Source: Cystobasidium ongulense (lineage: Eukaryota; Basidiomycota; Cystobasidiomycetes; Cystobasidiales; Cystobasidiaceae). From it: a stretch of DNA of 64,000 bases. The notes beneath the pieces were generated by a model. The model worked only from the letters and a program-made list of their open reading frames with translations. It was not told where the DNA came from and did not search any database. Location: positions 2,356,001 to 2,420,000 of the forward strand of contig BQUP01000001.1 of NCBI GenBank assembly GCA_022835595.1, written 5' to 3'. Shown here piece after piece: positions 31,978 to 43,422 of the stretch; position 1 is the stretch's first letter, and every line of letters starts with the position of its first letter. The translations under genes were made by a program, and so were the position numbers.

Positions 31978-34331
31978 CTACAAAGTATGTTCTGGCGTGG
32001 TTTGGTCGGTGATAACGATTCGAGTACCCGCTTGAACATTCAAGGGCGATTGTGCTTGAACGTACTGGACGAAGACTTCGTCTTGAGGTCCCAGAGCTGT
32101 TCGAGTCGAGCGGTCAATGGAAGCCTCGAACAAACGCTGACCATGACAACCCTCACCTGCGCCAGGATCGGCTGAAGCGTTTGGGAAGAACGAATCTCCT
32201 CCAGTAACGATGAAATCGAGCGTCGCTGCGAATGGGCAAATCAGTTATGCACAATAACGACTGAGAGCGCAATCTTCTCACAGATGGTGTATGTTCGAGC
32301 GAAGTCTATGTCGGCGCCTCCAATCCTCATACTGATCAGACGACTTCTTATCGGGTTGTTAGGATTGTAGCTGAAAGTGCACTCTTGTGAGACCTGTACG
32401 AAAGAGGTGACTTCCTGTGGAGACACACGGGTACGATATCAGAGAGTGCAGAGGCAAGCAAGGTGGCCAACTCACCTCGCCAGCGCTGTTTGTCCCAGAG
32501 ACAATGCCCTCAAAGATATCCCAAAGCTGCTGACCGGTAAACTGGGTGTCTACAATCTGATTTCCGAATGGGAATGCGGTGAGGACCTGTAAAGATATGT
32601 CGGAACGAGATCTTGCAGAATGACGAGCTCTTATCGAATACCCACCTCCCCTCGCGAGACTTCCGGAGCATCGATGGTGGCTCTGATACCTCCAGCATTG
32701 CTATCGGTGGATTAGCTTAGCTACGTCGCAAACGCGCATCATGTAACCTGCATACTCACTGTATCGCAAAGTCAATGCTACCACCATTCTGATTGCGATA
32801 GTAGACCATCGCATCAGTCATAGCGTCTCCAAGTGTGCACTCCTGCTCCTGACAAGTTGTCTGATCCAAGTCAGTTGTAGTCTGACCAATGATTTCTCTA
32901 TTAAACTCTTCGAAGGGAGCTCTCCACCCTATAACTTCTTCCTGATAGTCTTTGTCTATGGAGATCATCAGCGTTGTCTCGCGAAGTTGAAAAAGCAATT
33001 CCCTCACCTTGAACTACCTGCTCGGTCATGTTGATAGGAGCACCAGTGTATGCCAGGATCTTGCCGGTGGTCTCTTCGAACTCGACATCGATACGGCCCA
33101 ATTGCTGACCCCACCTGATCCCCTTGCTTAGACCGTATGCCTACATATTCCTTGCTAAGGCGACTTACCTCCAAGATGTCACAATGAACACTTCCTCTCC
33201 ATCAAGGTTTCGAACAACTGTAGGATATTCTCCAGCGGCTGCCGAATCATTTCCTAAACGGGTGTGTGAATGCCCGCTAAAGCAATGATTCAGCCGGGTC
33301 GACACTCGCTGGAAAACGCAGCCGGACGCACCCAATAATAAGATGAATGTTTCTCGAGTTTTTAGCAAGCTCGATGTCTTGTTCATAGCCTAAAACAGAT
33401 TTCAGCCTGCGTTTCCTCCCATCTAAATTGAGATAAGAACGGACCGATATGTGTAAGGGCAATTACTCGCTTGCAGGCACCTCTACCCATTCCCAATCTT
33501 GATTGTAGCAGTTGATCTACGGTTGTCTGTACGGAAGTGTAGGGTGCAAAGGTGGTACCATTGCCAGGTGAGGAAATACCTGGCACATCAACAGTAGTGA
33601 GTGCGACAAGAGCCATCTCATGCTCGGGGTAGTAGAGGTATGGATGCAATTGAGCTCGAAGTAGCGCATTGTCGGTAAAGATGTTCGTCGAAACAGCAGG
33701 AACTGTCAGATTGTTGAGGAACTCGGCCAGCATATCATCGCCTCCATCGAATTCATGGTTTCCAATGGTGAATGCAGTGAAATTCGCTTGGTTGACTGTC
33801 TCAGCTATGACTTCGCCACCATAATAGCTGTAGAATAGTGTTCCTATGGGATGGGCGTCATGTGATAGGCTGTGGAGCGGGGTGCAAGCCAGTTGCTTAC
33901 CCTGGAACTCATCTCCTGCATTGAGAAACAGACTATTCTCGACACTACCTCTGATTTCATTGGCTTTATCGATGATTCTAGCATACCCTCCAAAGCAAGG
34001 TACACGAGTGACGTTGTTGTTTTCTGTAGTATTGCGGGGACAATCGGTACCTGTGAATATATCATATAAAGAGAGATGATCTACTTCAGTACAGAAATCA
34101 CAGAAATTGATAAGCTCAAAAGGGTGATCGAGACCCACCAGAACTCCGATATTCGTCCAAATGAGCGTGAACGTCATTTATATGAAGGAAAGTGATGTTC
34201 TTTGATTCGGTGTTTTGTCTCTTGTACAGGCTATGCTTTTCAGAAACCAAATGATCGTCTCCCAGGGCCGCCTTTGCTGCCAGAAGACCGAAGAGGACAC
34301 CCGCTGGGCTGGATAGTGACTTCTGAAACAT
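31978..34331 (-). CDS. Secreted 5'-nucleotidase / 2',3'-cyclic phosphodiesterase family metallophosphatase
   Basis: A 585-residue secreted enzyme that would hydrolyse extracellular nucleotides or related phosphate esters. A signal peptide precedes the N-terminal metallophosphatase domain, whose metal ligands lie in FLHINDVHAHLDEY, LFLNAGDEFQGT, TIGNHEFDGG, ALTHIG and GGHSHTRLG. The C-terminal nucleotidase domain has AIHNAGGIRATIDAPEVSRG, LTAFPFGNQIV and FTGQQLWDIFEGIVSG. Ten introns were placed: 34051-34138, 33844-33900, 33390-33444, 33277-33331, 33115-33168, 32956-33007, 32701-32759, 32587-32645, 32415-32475 and 32226-32281. Their removal gives an exact frame ending at TAG 31978-31980. The intron at 33390-33444 has an unusual GTCCGT donor. 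Several NxT/S sites fit secretion. Confidence 0.92.
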
Positions 34332-35976
34332 GCTCTACTATCTTTGTATCCTGGATGGGTTAGCGAATGAAACAGGAAAGAGTTGGTTGAAGCTGAGGTA
34401 GAGGGTAGCAAGAAGAAGGGACAGAAGATAAAGACGTTCGTGTGAGAACCCGTCCTTGAGATCGTTTGTCTGATGAGCTAGCTCTTTACGATGCCGGAAG
34501 CGGGAAGCTAGCCACATGCAAGAAAATCAACCGTCATCTGCCTTAACTGAACCACACTTCCCTGTCCCTGTGAAGCCTCCGCACTTTTTTCTGCGCTATG
34601 ATTCGATGATGAGTAGTACTATCAATGTTGCGCATCCTCTGATAATGAACGTTTCGCGCACAGTGGTGGTCGCTGCACGTGCTGCCAAGAGCTACCTGTA
34701 TAGCTATCCGATCGCGATAATCCCTCTGAGACCTTCTCGCTGTCAAAAGTTAGCAAGCTGTCAGAAGGCAGTGGTAGTTTCACTCTTAATTAGCGTACCA
34801 GAGGAATCCATATTATGGGTGTTCTAGCGATACAGAGCAAATACTCGACGTCGACGTGATCGGTTTGAAAACGCAGATAAAGCCTGCGTATCCTTGACAG
34901 CCCGTTCTGTATCATAGCCGCAGGAGCACATGATTGTATTCGCAGCTATCGAAGTCAATGGATACCACAGCATTGAGTAACCCACCATGGGACACAGGCC
35001 TGTGCCATCGTTCAGGTGTGACGTTCGAGGTCCGGTATCTGACCACCAAGTACAACGGGACTCGATACCATAGATTGCACAGGCATCAAAAGAATTCCAG
35101 TATAAATCTGTACACTAGCATTTTTGTACTTCATGGATGCGCTACTGGGCCTTATAGTACAAATCCAAATCGATACTAGCAGAGAGCATGCGTATCCAAA
35201 GAACATGTTGCGTACCGTAGGCAAATACTATCGACGCCGATAGAATGGTACGAGTGCAACTGGACAGAGCACCAAGATAAATGCCAGCTCGAGTCACCGG
35301 ACTATGATACATACGTTTCCGAAGGATGACTCGCCCGGATATACAGATATGTCCTCAATGATGAGGCATTCACAGTCTTGACATCAAAAGCTTCGGTGAG
35401 CCAGAAAGTTCTGATGACTAGGATGAAGCTGCAGACCGACGGCCCGGACTTCCTGTTAGGCTGTTAGCAGCTTAAGATGGTAAGCACTTGCGTTGAGATT
35501 TACGAGAACAAGCAGCGTTGATCACCATTGCGAGACGCCTGTGGGCCTTTTCCCGTATTTACGGGTCGTCGCGTTATTAAAAAGTTGCCCTCAGCTAGTC
35601 GTTATCGCCGAGCACAGTGCCCGAGCATCGTTGACTAAGACCGCCGCCCAAAGCCAGGGTGCCCAAAGGAGCGATTTGAAAATGCTGGCCGAAGACGTAC
35701 GACCGTCATTGCCAGCTGCTTGCCTCTGCTTTTGCAGACTGGAAGTATTCTGCAGGCTTTCCTCTGCACCGAGTCGCTGGCCCTATCTAATATTCAGGCA
35801 TTACCCCGGCCGCCTCACCCCATATCCAAAAAGTCGATCACCAGGCGGCAGCGTGCTTTTTTACAAATCTCAAAGCCAGGAAAACTCGTAAGAGGCAGAA
35901 GAACGCAAACAACAGTCACTACCAAACAAGCTTGGCTCTGCTTTCTTCACCACCAGGACTCCCAGACACCCGTCTC
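34332..35976. other. Long divergent intergenic region (5'-nucleotidase / PDR transporter)
   Basis: A 1.65-kb gap between two divergently transcribed genes, the longest in the window. Overlapping ORFs of 100-130 codons occur but none shows a family signal. A Pap1/Yap1-type heptamer lies at 35632-35638. No tRNA, repeat or mobile element was seen. Confidence 0.55.
35632..35638. promoter_or_regulatory. Candidate Pap1/Yap1 response element upstream of the PDR pump
   Basis: TGACTAA on the plus strand (TTAGTCA on the minus) matches the Pap1/Yap1 site and lies about 340 nt upstream of the transporter ATG. A 7-mer of this kind would occur by chance in roughly one in five regions this long, so the call is tentative. 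Confidence 0.3.
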
Positions 35977-38900
35977 ATGGCGGATTATACTGAGGAAAAG
36001 CCGAAATCTGCATCGATGGCAGGCACCGGCCTCGACACGCAGGAAGTCACTATGCACGTGGTTCAGCCTGCAGGATCTGCAGCTGGCTCGGGCGAGACAA
36101 CGCGTCGCAACTCTGGAAACAGCAAAGACAAGACTACAGACACTGAAATACAGGTTGGCCAAGATGGAGTCGATGTCGAAAGAGCAAAGCAAGATTTTGA
36201 ACAAGTTCGAAGAACTCTCACCGAAAAGAGCTTGCATCGGTCGGTTAGTAGGAAGAGCACAAAGGGTGAAGCTCAATTTGATCCTGAAAAGGGAGGTGAC
36301 CATGGAGAAGAGTTTGATCTCCTGGACTTTTTGGTACGTGTCAAGCTCCTCCATCTGTCTTTCAAAGTCAGAGTGAGGTGTGAAATAAAAACTGTCTCTG
36401 AGCTGCTCCTGTATTCGTACTGAACAGACTCACAGCGAGCTAGGCAAAAGCCCAGAATCTGGTTTCAAATTCAAAGCTCTTGCAGTAACATGGGACGACA
36501 TCCAAGTCATTGGTATGGGTGGTATGCGCTTGAACATTAGGACTGTGAGTAATGATGGCAAACCTCATAAACTTGACCAAGCTAAATGAAGAATGCTATA
36601 ATACAGTTCCCAGATGTCTTCAGTCAGTGCACGACACATACTTCACGCTCGGAGAAATACTAACACCATCTTGTTGTCTGCAGAGGAGCTACTATTCAAG
36701 CCAATCATGCCTATCATGATGCGATTGCCCAAATTCGCCCCCAAACCCAAGACAATTCTAGAGAACTTCAACGGTATTATCCGGCCTGGAGAGATGTGTC
36801 TCGTTCTTGGTAGACCCGGTTCGGGATGCAGTACCTTCCTCAAGGTTCTCGCCAACAACAGAGAGGGTTACCTCGCTATCAATGGCAAAGTCGAGTATGA
36901 AGGCATTGAGGCTACTGAATTCGCCAAGATTTACCGCGGAGAAGCTTTGTACAATCCCGAAGGTGAGTTGACCTCGTATCGAGACATTATGCTGCCGTTC
37001 TCTGGACTGACCTTCCAGTCTGCTGCAGATGACACCCACATCCCAACATTGACTGTTGGTCAGACACTCAAGTTTGCCCTATCATTGAAGACACCCGGCA
37101 AACGATTGCCATCGCAATCTATCAAGGAGTTCAGAAATGAAGTCCGTGATCTGCTTCTACGCATGTTGAACATTCCTCACACCAAGAATACCCTCGTTGG
37201 TAATGCCGAAGTCCGAGGTATTTCCGGAGGAGAGCGCAAGCGTGTCTCCATTGCCGAAATGATGACTGCTCGTCCTGCTATTGCGTCCTGGGACAACACA
37301 TCGAAAGGTCTCGATGCTTCAACCGCTCTGGACTACGCCAAGTCACTCCGCATTCTCACCGATGTCTTCAAGACCACTTCTTTCGTCTCCCTGTACCAGG
37401 CTGGTGAAGGTATTTACGAACAATTTGACAAGGTTCTCGTAATTAACGAAGGAAGAGAAGTTTTCTTCGGTCCAGCTAAGGAGGCAAGACAATACTTCAT
37501 TGGACTCGGATATGCTGATATGCCCCGTCAGACAACCGCTGATTACCTCAGGTGAGAACATTCCGATGAAGGCTTCATTGGGACTTCACTGATCATTTTC
37601 ACTGTGTCCAGTGGATGCACCGATCCCAACGAGCGACGGTTCCAAGAAGGCAGGGATTCCAGCAACGTTCCATCTTCTCCCGAGGATATGGAAAAGGCCT
37701 ACAAAGCATCTGCGTACTACACCCGCATGAAGGAGGAGAAGGCTGCTTATCGCAAGAACATGGAAGCAGACAGTGGTCGCCGAGATGCTTTCCTGACTGC
37801 CTTTAAAGACGAGAAGCGCAAGTTGGTAGCACACAAGTCCCCTTACACCGTCTCCTTTGGTGTCCAAGTTTTGGAACTCTTCAAGCGACAGGTCCGTCTC
37901 ACCTGGCAAGATCGTCTCGGTCTCATCGTTCTGTTCGCTACTTCTATTATCATTGCTCTCATCGTCGGTTCCTGCTACCTTAATCTACCTCAAACATCCT
38001 CTGGTGCTTTCAGTCGCGGAGGTGTTCTTTTCTTGGCTCTTCTGTTCCCATCGTTTACTGCCTTCTCTCAATTACCTTCCCAAATGATGGGTCGACCTAT
38101 CATGTGGAGACAAACAGAATATACCCTCTTCCGTCCCGCTGCTCTTGGTGTTGCTGGTATTCTAGCCGATATTCCATTCGCGGCATCAAGCAACTTCCTC
38201 TTCTCCCTTATCATCTACTTCATGTCCGGTCTCTCTAGAACTGCTGGAGCTTTCTTCAGTTTCTACCTCCTAGTCTTCGCTGGTTACTTGGCGCTCGCTA
38301 CCTTCTTCAGATTCTTGGGAAGTTTATGCTCTTCGTACGATGTAGCTGCCAGACTGGCATCCGTCCTTGTCTCAGCTTTCGTCCTCTACTGTGGATACCT
38401 CATTCCTACCTTCTCCATGAAGCGATGGCTATTCTGGATCTCTTACCTCAATCCTGTACAATATGGTTTCTCTGCCATCATGTGGAACGAGTTCAAGAGA
38501 ATTAGCATGACTTGCGAAGGTGGAAGCATCGTACCCAATGGAGCTGGCTATCCAGCAACTCTCGGACCTAACCAGGTCTGCACATTACAAGGTAGTCAGC
38601 CAGGTGTCGCCTCCACTCCAGGCACCGCTTATCTACAAGCTGCGTATGCTTATAATGGCAATCAATGGAGAAACTTTGGTCTTCTTCTAGTCTTCTTTAT
38701 TGGCTTTGCTGTCATGCAAATGCTGTCTATGGAATTCTTCAAGCATGGTCGTGGAGCTCCAGCGATCCAAGTCTATCAACCCGAAAACAAAGAGCGCAAG
38801 GCACTCAACGAAAAATTACAGAATGCCAAAGAAAAGTTCCGCGATGGTTCAGCCGAGCAGGATCTCAGCTCGATGACTACTGCAAGGAAGCCCTTCACTT

Positions 38901-40923
38901 GGGAAGACTTGTGTTACGATGTACCTGTGTCAGGTGGTCAAAAGCGACTTCTCGACCATGTTTTCGGTTACGTCAAACCCGGTACTCTTACAGCTTTAAT
39001 GGGTGCATCTGGTGCTGGTAAAACAACTCTTCTAGACGTTTTGGCTTGCCGAAAGACGGTCGGTGTCATCTCTGGTGATCTTCTCGTCAATGGTCGCCCG
39101 CTTTCTGCAGACTTCCAACGTGGTACCGCGTACGTCGAACAACAGGATGTTCACGAGTTCACCGCTACCGTCCGAGAAGCCTTCAGATTCTCTGCTTATC
39201 TCCGTCAACCTGCTCACGTCTCCAAGGAAGAAAAGGACGCCTACGTCGAAGATGTCATCCAGCTCCTAGAACTCGAAGATCAAGCCGACGCAATGATCGG
39301 TTTCCCAGGCTTCGGTCTGTCAGTAGAATCTCGCAAAAGAGTCACTATTGGTGTGGAATTGGCTGCCAAACCACAGCTCCTTCTCTTCCTCGATGAACCT
39401 ACCTCTGGTCTAGACGGTCAATCTGCTTACAACTTGGTTCGTTTCCTGAGGAAGCTTGCCGCAGCTGGACAGGCTATTTTGTGCACAATTCATCAACCCA
39501 ACGCTCTTCTATTCGAGAACTTCGACAGGCTTCTACTGCTCAAGTCTGGCGGTCGTACTGTCTACTTTGGAGATATCGGCCAAGACTCCCACGTCATCCG
39601 CGACTACTTCGCCCGCAACGGTGCTGAGTGCCCAGCGACGACCAACCCTGCTGAGTTCATGCTCGATGCAATCGGTGCTGGCTCAAAGCGCAGAATCGGT
39701 AACAAGGATTGGGCTGATCGATGGCTCGAGTCTGAGGATTTTGCTCAGGTCAAGCGTGAGATCCAGAACATCAAAGACGAGTCATTGGCCAAGGAAGATG
39801 TCGTTGATCCGGATGCCAAGAAGCAGTTTGCTGCTCCCTTCACGACCCAACTCAAGGTCGTTTCCCGAAGAACCCTCACTGCTTTCTACCGCATGCCAGA
39901 TTACGAATTCACACGTCTTTTCAATCACATCGCCATCTCTCTGTTCACGTCTCTTACTTTCCTCATGCTTGGTAATAATCTCGTGACTCTGCAGTATCGT
40001 GTCTTCGATATTTTCATCGCCACCGTTATGCCGGTAAGTCTAAACTCTGTTACTAGGGCGAAACATTCCTACATCTGCTGACATATACCACCATCTCCCT
40101 CTCACTTCTTCAGGCTATCATTATCACACAAATCGAACCGATGTTCATCATGGCCAGAAACACCTTCGTTCGCGAATCTTCTTCCAGAATGTACTCACCA
40201 TACGTCTTCGCTCTCTCGCAAATGATTGCAGAGAGTCCTTACAGTCTTCTCTGCGCTTTCGCGTACTGGATTCTCATGTGGTACCCCTCTGGTTTCCCTA
40301 CCGCTTCCGACAGGGCCGGCTATGCCTTCTTTATGATCCTGGTCGTCGAGTTTTACTCCGTGACGCTCGGACAAGCTGTAGCAGCTCTATCTCCTACCAT
40401 GTTCATCAGCTCGACAGTGAACCCATTTTTGCTCATTATGTTTTCACTTTTCTGTGGCGTCACCATCGTTCCGGCCGCTCTGCCCGAGTTCTGGCGAGTA
40501 TGGATGTATCAGGTAAGTGAATCAGAGCGTTTCTGTACTACCAATGTGACTGACTTGTCCTTCCTTTTTTTCCAGCTCGATCCTTTCACTCGTTTGATTT
40601 CTGGTCTCATCACTACGGCTCTCCACGATCTTTACATCTACTGCGAGCCATCCGAGTTCTACCGATTCACTCCTCCCTCTGGTCAAACATGTGAAGCATA
40701 TGCCGGTCCTTTCATTTCTCGCAACGGTGGCTACATTGACAATCCTGCCGCTACCGATGAGTGCTTGTACTGTCAATACAGGGTGGGAGACGACTTCTAC
40801 ACTCCCCTCGGTCTATCGTTCGATCAGAGATGGAGAGATCTTGGTATCTTCATCGCTTTCATTGGTTTCAACATAATTGTTACCTTGATTGCGTCGCGCT
40901 ACCTCAGATACGCTAAGAGATAA
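35977..40923 (+). CDS. PDR-type (ABCG) full-size multidrug ABC transporter
   Basis: A 1508-residue transporter in the (NBD-TMD)2 order of fungal PDR/CDR pumps, which export drugs and lipids at the plasma membrane. NBD1 has the family's cysteine-bearing Walker A GRPGSGCST (near residue 203), the signature VRGISGGERKRVSIAEMM and Walker B-like ASWDNTSKGLDAST. NBD2 has a canonical GASGAGKTTLL (near 916), a degenerate signature VESRKRVTIGVEL and LLFLDEPTSGLD. Each is followed by about six membrane helices. Introns: 36334-36427, 36545-36606, 36623-36683, 37552-37611, 40034-40113 and 40513-40575. Exon 3 is a 16-nt microexon completing the TFPDVFKE segment. The start at 35977 was preferred to an in-frame ATG at 35932. 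Substrates cannot be predicted. Confidence 0.93.
36607..36622 (+). other. 16-nt microexon of the PDR transporter gene
   Basis: The bases TTCCCAGATGTCTTCA sit between an ACAG acceptor and a GTCAGT donor and encode FPDVF, a conserved PDR-family segment just before NBD1. Reading phase requires this exon. Confidence 0.8.
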
Positions 40924-41286
40924 AACATCTCAAGCTCCACACAAGTTTTTGTCCAGAGAGCAGCAAGCTCCTCGTCATTCAGTGTCGTTTTATGGTGAAA
41001 TAGACAGTAATAATGCAATTCTAATTCCGTTCTTTCGTACATACGGCCCTTGTTCGGTTGTGTATAGCTAGTCTGCTATTTTTTGCTCACTTAGGCAGCT
41101 GCAGTAGATGTTAACTACATCGCAATCTAGAATCGTGTCCTCCAGTACTGTTTGACTCTTCTCTTGACAGCCATTTGCTGTCTTTGCTTTGTTCGCGCCG
41201 CCGAGCAAAAAAAGTCGATTACAAAGTTGTGTGGCAATCAATTCTCTCGAAGACCTTTGACCAGCTATCCATTACCCAGACTCACC
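40924..41286. other. Intergenic, PDR 3' end and NUFIP-like promoter
   Basis: Nothing gene-like beyond short ORFs. One frame is open from an ATG at 41152 into the NUFIP-like gene, but the start at 41287 has the better context (ACCATGG). Confidence 0.6.
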
Positions 41287-43157
41287 ATGGTCTTCGACGG
41301 AGCGGCCTATTATGGCTTACCTACGGCCTCGCAAGCCAGCTCTAGTAGCGCGAGGTTCCCAAACGGGAATAACGCCGTTGGCTCGGCATATCAAGTGCAA
41401 GAAAATCCTCGCAATGTCAACATGGACAACAGCAGACAACCGGGCCACAGAGGTATCATTCAGCGACCGTACAGCTATGGTGCAACACAACCTGCTGCTT
41501 ATCACGGTAGTCTGCAGACTTCGCAAAGCTTGCAGCAACCGTGGCCTGGTCAAGCTCCGCAAGGGCAACCGTGGCAACCGCTGCCTAACCAGCCATACAA
41601 TGCATACGCGCCTTCGCAAATATACCAGCCCATTTACCAAGCTCCACCACCACCACCGCTTCCCAGTGGACCTCCACCTCCGGGCCCTCCACCGATGCTC
41701 CGACATGCATTACCACCCAAGCCTCAAACGGCTTCCATGCACTACAATGATGTTCGAGCCGCTCCTGTACAAGCCCTTCCTGCACAAAGACTACCAGCCG
41801 TTCTCAAACCAATGAGACCAGCATTTGAACAACACCCACAAGACTACCGCGCACAGCGGGTTGCGCAGCCTGACTCTTTGCATGGTCCGGATCTTTCAGG
41901 TCCAAGCGCCCCTTCCAAACTTTTTTGCGAGATCTGCAAGCTTCGTTTCCATTCGAGTATACACCTCATCGCTCATCAGAGGAACGAACACGTGAAGTGC
42001 TGCAAGCACGATGAAGGTTGCAAATTCGAAGGCATGCCTAACGTGGTGGAACTTCACGAACAAGACCGGCATCTAGTCTTCCGTCCCGGCGCGCGAAGAG
42101 AAAGAACGAAGCCTGATGGCCCTCCAGGGTAGGTGCTGATTTCCATGCAAGTAGCATCAATGCTGATCTACTAATACCCAGAGCCAAAATCCAAGGGACC
42201 AATCTGGCTTTGGAAACCGAGGAAGAGATAGCCAAATGGATAGAAGAGAGGAAGCGGAAATGGCCTGGAAACAAGAACAAAGAGCTGCGATTGCAACGCG
42301 AACTGAAGAGAAAGGCGTATGAAGCAGCCTCGCCTGCTGTGAACATCAGTCAGACCAGTACCAGCAAGAAAGTCAAACAGGACAGGCCGAAAGGTGTAGC
42401 ACAGCATCCAGATGGGTACCAGCGTGCTCCAAGAGTCTGGGGTCAAGCTGTACCTGAAGAAACCACCCCATCTAGCTTGGCTACACACCAAAAGCCAGAC
42501 ATATCCGACGATGAAAGCGAAGCTGCAAATGTAGTTGCTTTCTTAACACAGGGCTCCAAGCGCAAGCAAAGCGAGTCGATGGTGTCACAAGACGCCTCTA
42601 TGGACCAAGATCTAGACGGAGAGGCGTTGTTGCCGTTGCCAACCGAAGCACAGTCAGCGAAGAACGACTTTCCGTGGGGTCCTGACTTAAAAGAGCATCT
42701 CCATGTCGCTGAGATGGAGGAGGACTCTGACCATGACTCCGCTCCGGAAGAAGTTGAGTTTTCGCATGATCCCATGGAAGTGGCTGGAGAGGCCCAAGAA
42801 GAGTTGCGTCCTGAGAAAGCCGTTCAGACAGAAGAACGTGCCATGCGCGAACAAATTCGACATACTTGTAACTCTTGGACTGCTACGGGTACTTGTAAAT
42901 TCGGTAAACAATGTAGATACGAACATGACCCCGCGAAACGCGGGAAGCCAAGACACGAACCTCCACCCGTACCTAAGAATCCTTTTGAACGAGGGGATCT
43001 TATCGGAAAGCTCGTTCATCATGAGGTCAGACATGAAGTATCCGATTTAAGTCAGGTCATCGATTTTCTGGCGAGGAATGACTGGCTCAGACATGTGGAG
43101 CTATATCCAGGCCATAAGGCCGAGCTAGAAGGGCAAATTAACGAAGTAGGACCATAG
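41287..43157 (+). CDS. NUFIP/Rsa1-type snoRNP assembly factor with C2H2 and CCCH zinc fingers
   Basis: A 605-residue protein. After a Pro/Gln-rich N-terminus comes a C2H2 finger (CEICKLRFHSSIHLIAHQRN plus EH), then the NUFIP1 core IQGTNLALETEEEIAKWIEE followed by RKRKWPG, spanning the single intron 42129-42181. This core binds Snu13/15.5K and helps R2TP/Hsp90 assemble box C/D snoRNPs. Near residue 500 is a perfect CX8CX5CX3H finger (CNSWTATGTCKFGKQCRYEH), a typical RNA-binding CCCH motif. The C-terminus is charged and helical. The start was set at 41287 by its ACCATGG context. The NUFIP core is clear; whether the CCCH finger is usual in close relatives I cannot check. Confidence 0.85.
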
Positions 43158-43422
43158 CAGTATCCATGTATGATAGTCAGAAATCTGGTGGCGCGAGGTT
43201 ACAGTTTCTTCCGAGGCCTGAGCCTCCGTGGTCTGCCCGTACTCATAGAAGCTACTTACCAAGTCATTCAGAAATGTTTATTGCCTCTGTCTCGTGCCCT
43301 CACGCTGTTATCACCAAAGTTTGGCATTCTCTGCATGTTGTGGCGAGACTCGGTGGGCCTAATTGCATGCGACAGGTCTTAAGCTTCCCTTTGACCATCA
43401 AGAGCACAGCGCTGGACGGTGA

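Noticed and set aside
35720-36376. 218-codon ORF overlapping the PDR first exon in another frame
   Set aside because: It lies antiphase to exon 1 of a well-supported gene and has no family signal.
41152-41286. Upstream in-frame ATG of the NUFIP-like gene with a signal-peptide-like leader (MTLLLTAICCLCFVRAAE)
   Set aside because: A nuclear snoRNP factor should not be secreted, and the ATG at 41287 has a strong ACCATGG context. The leader is probably chance.
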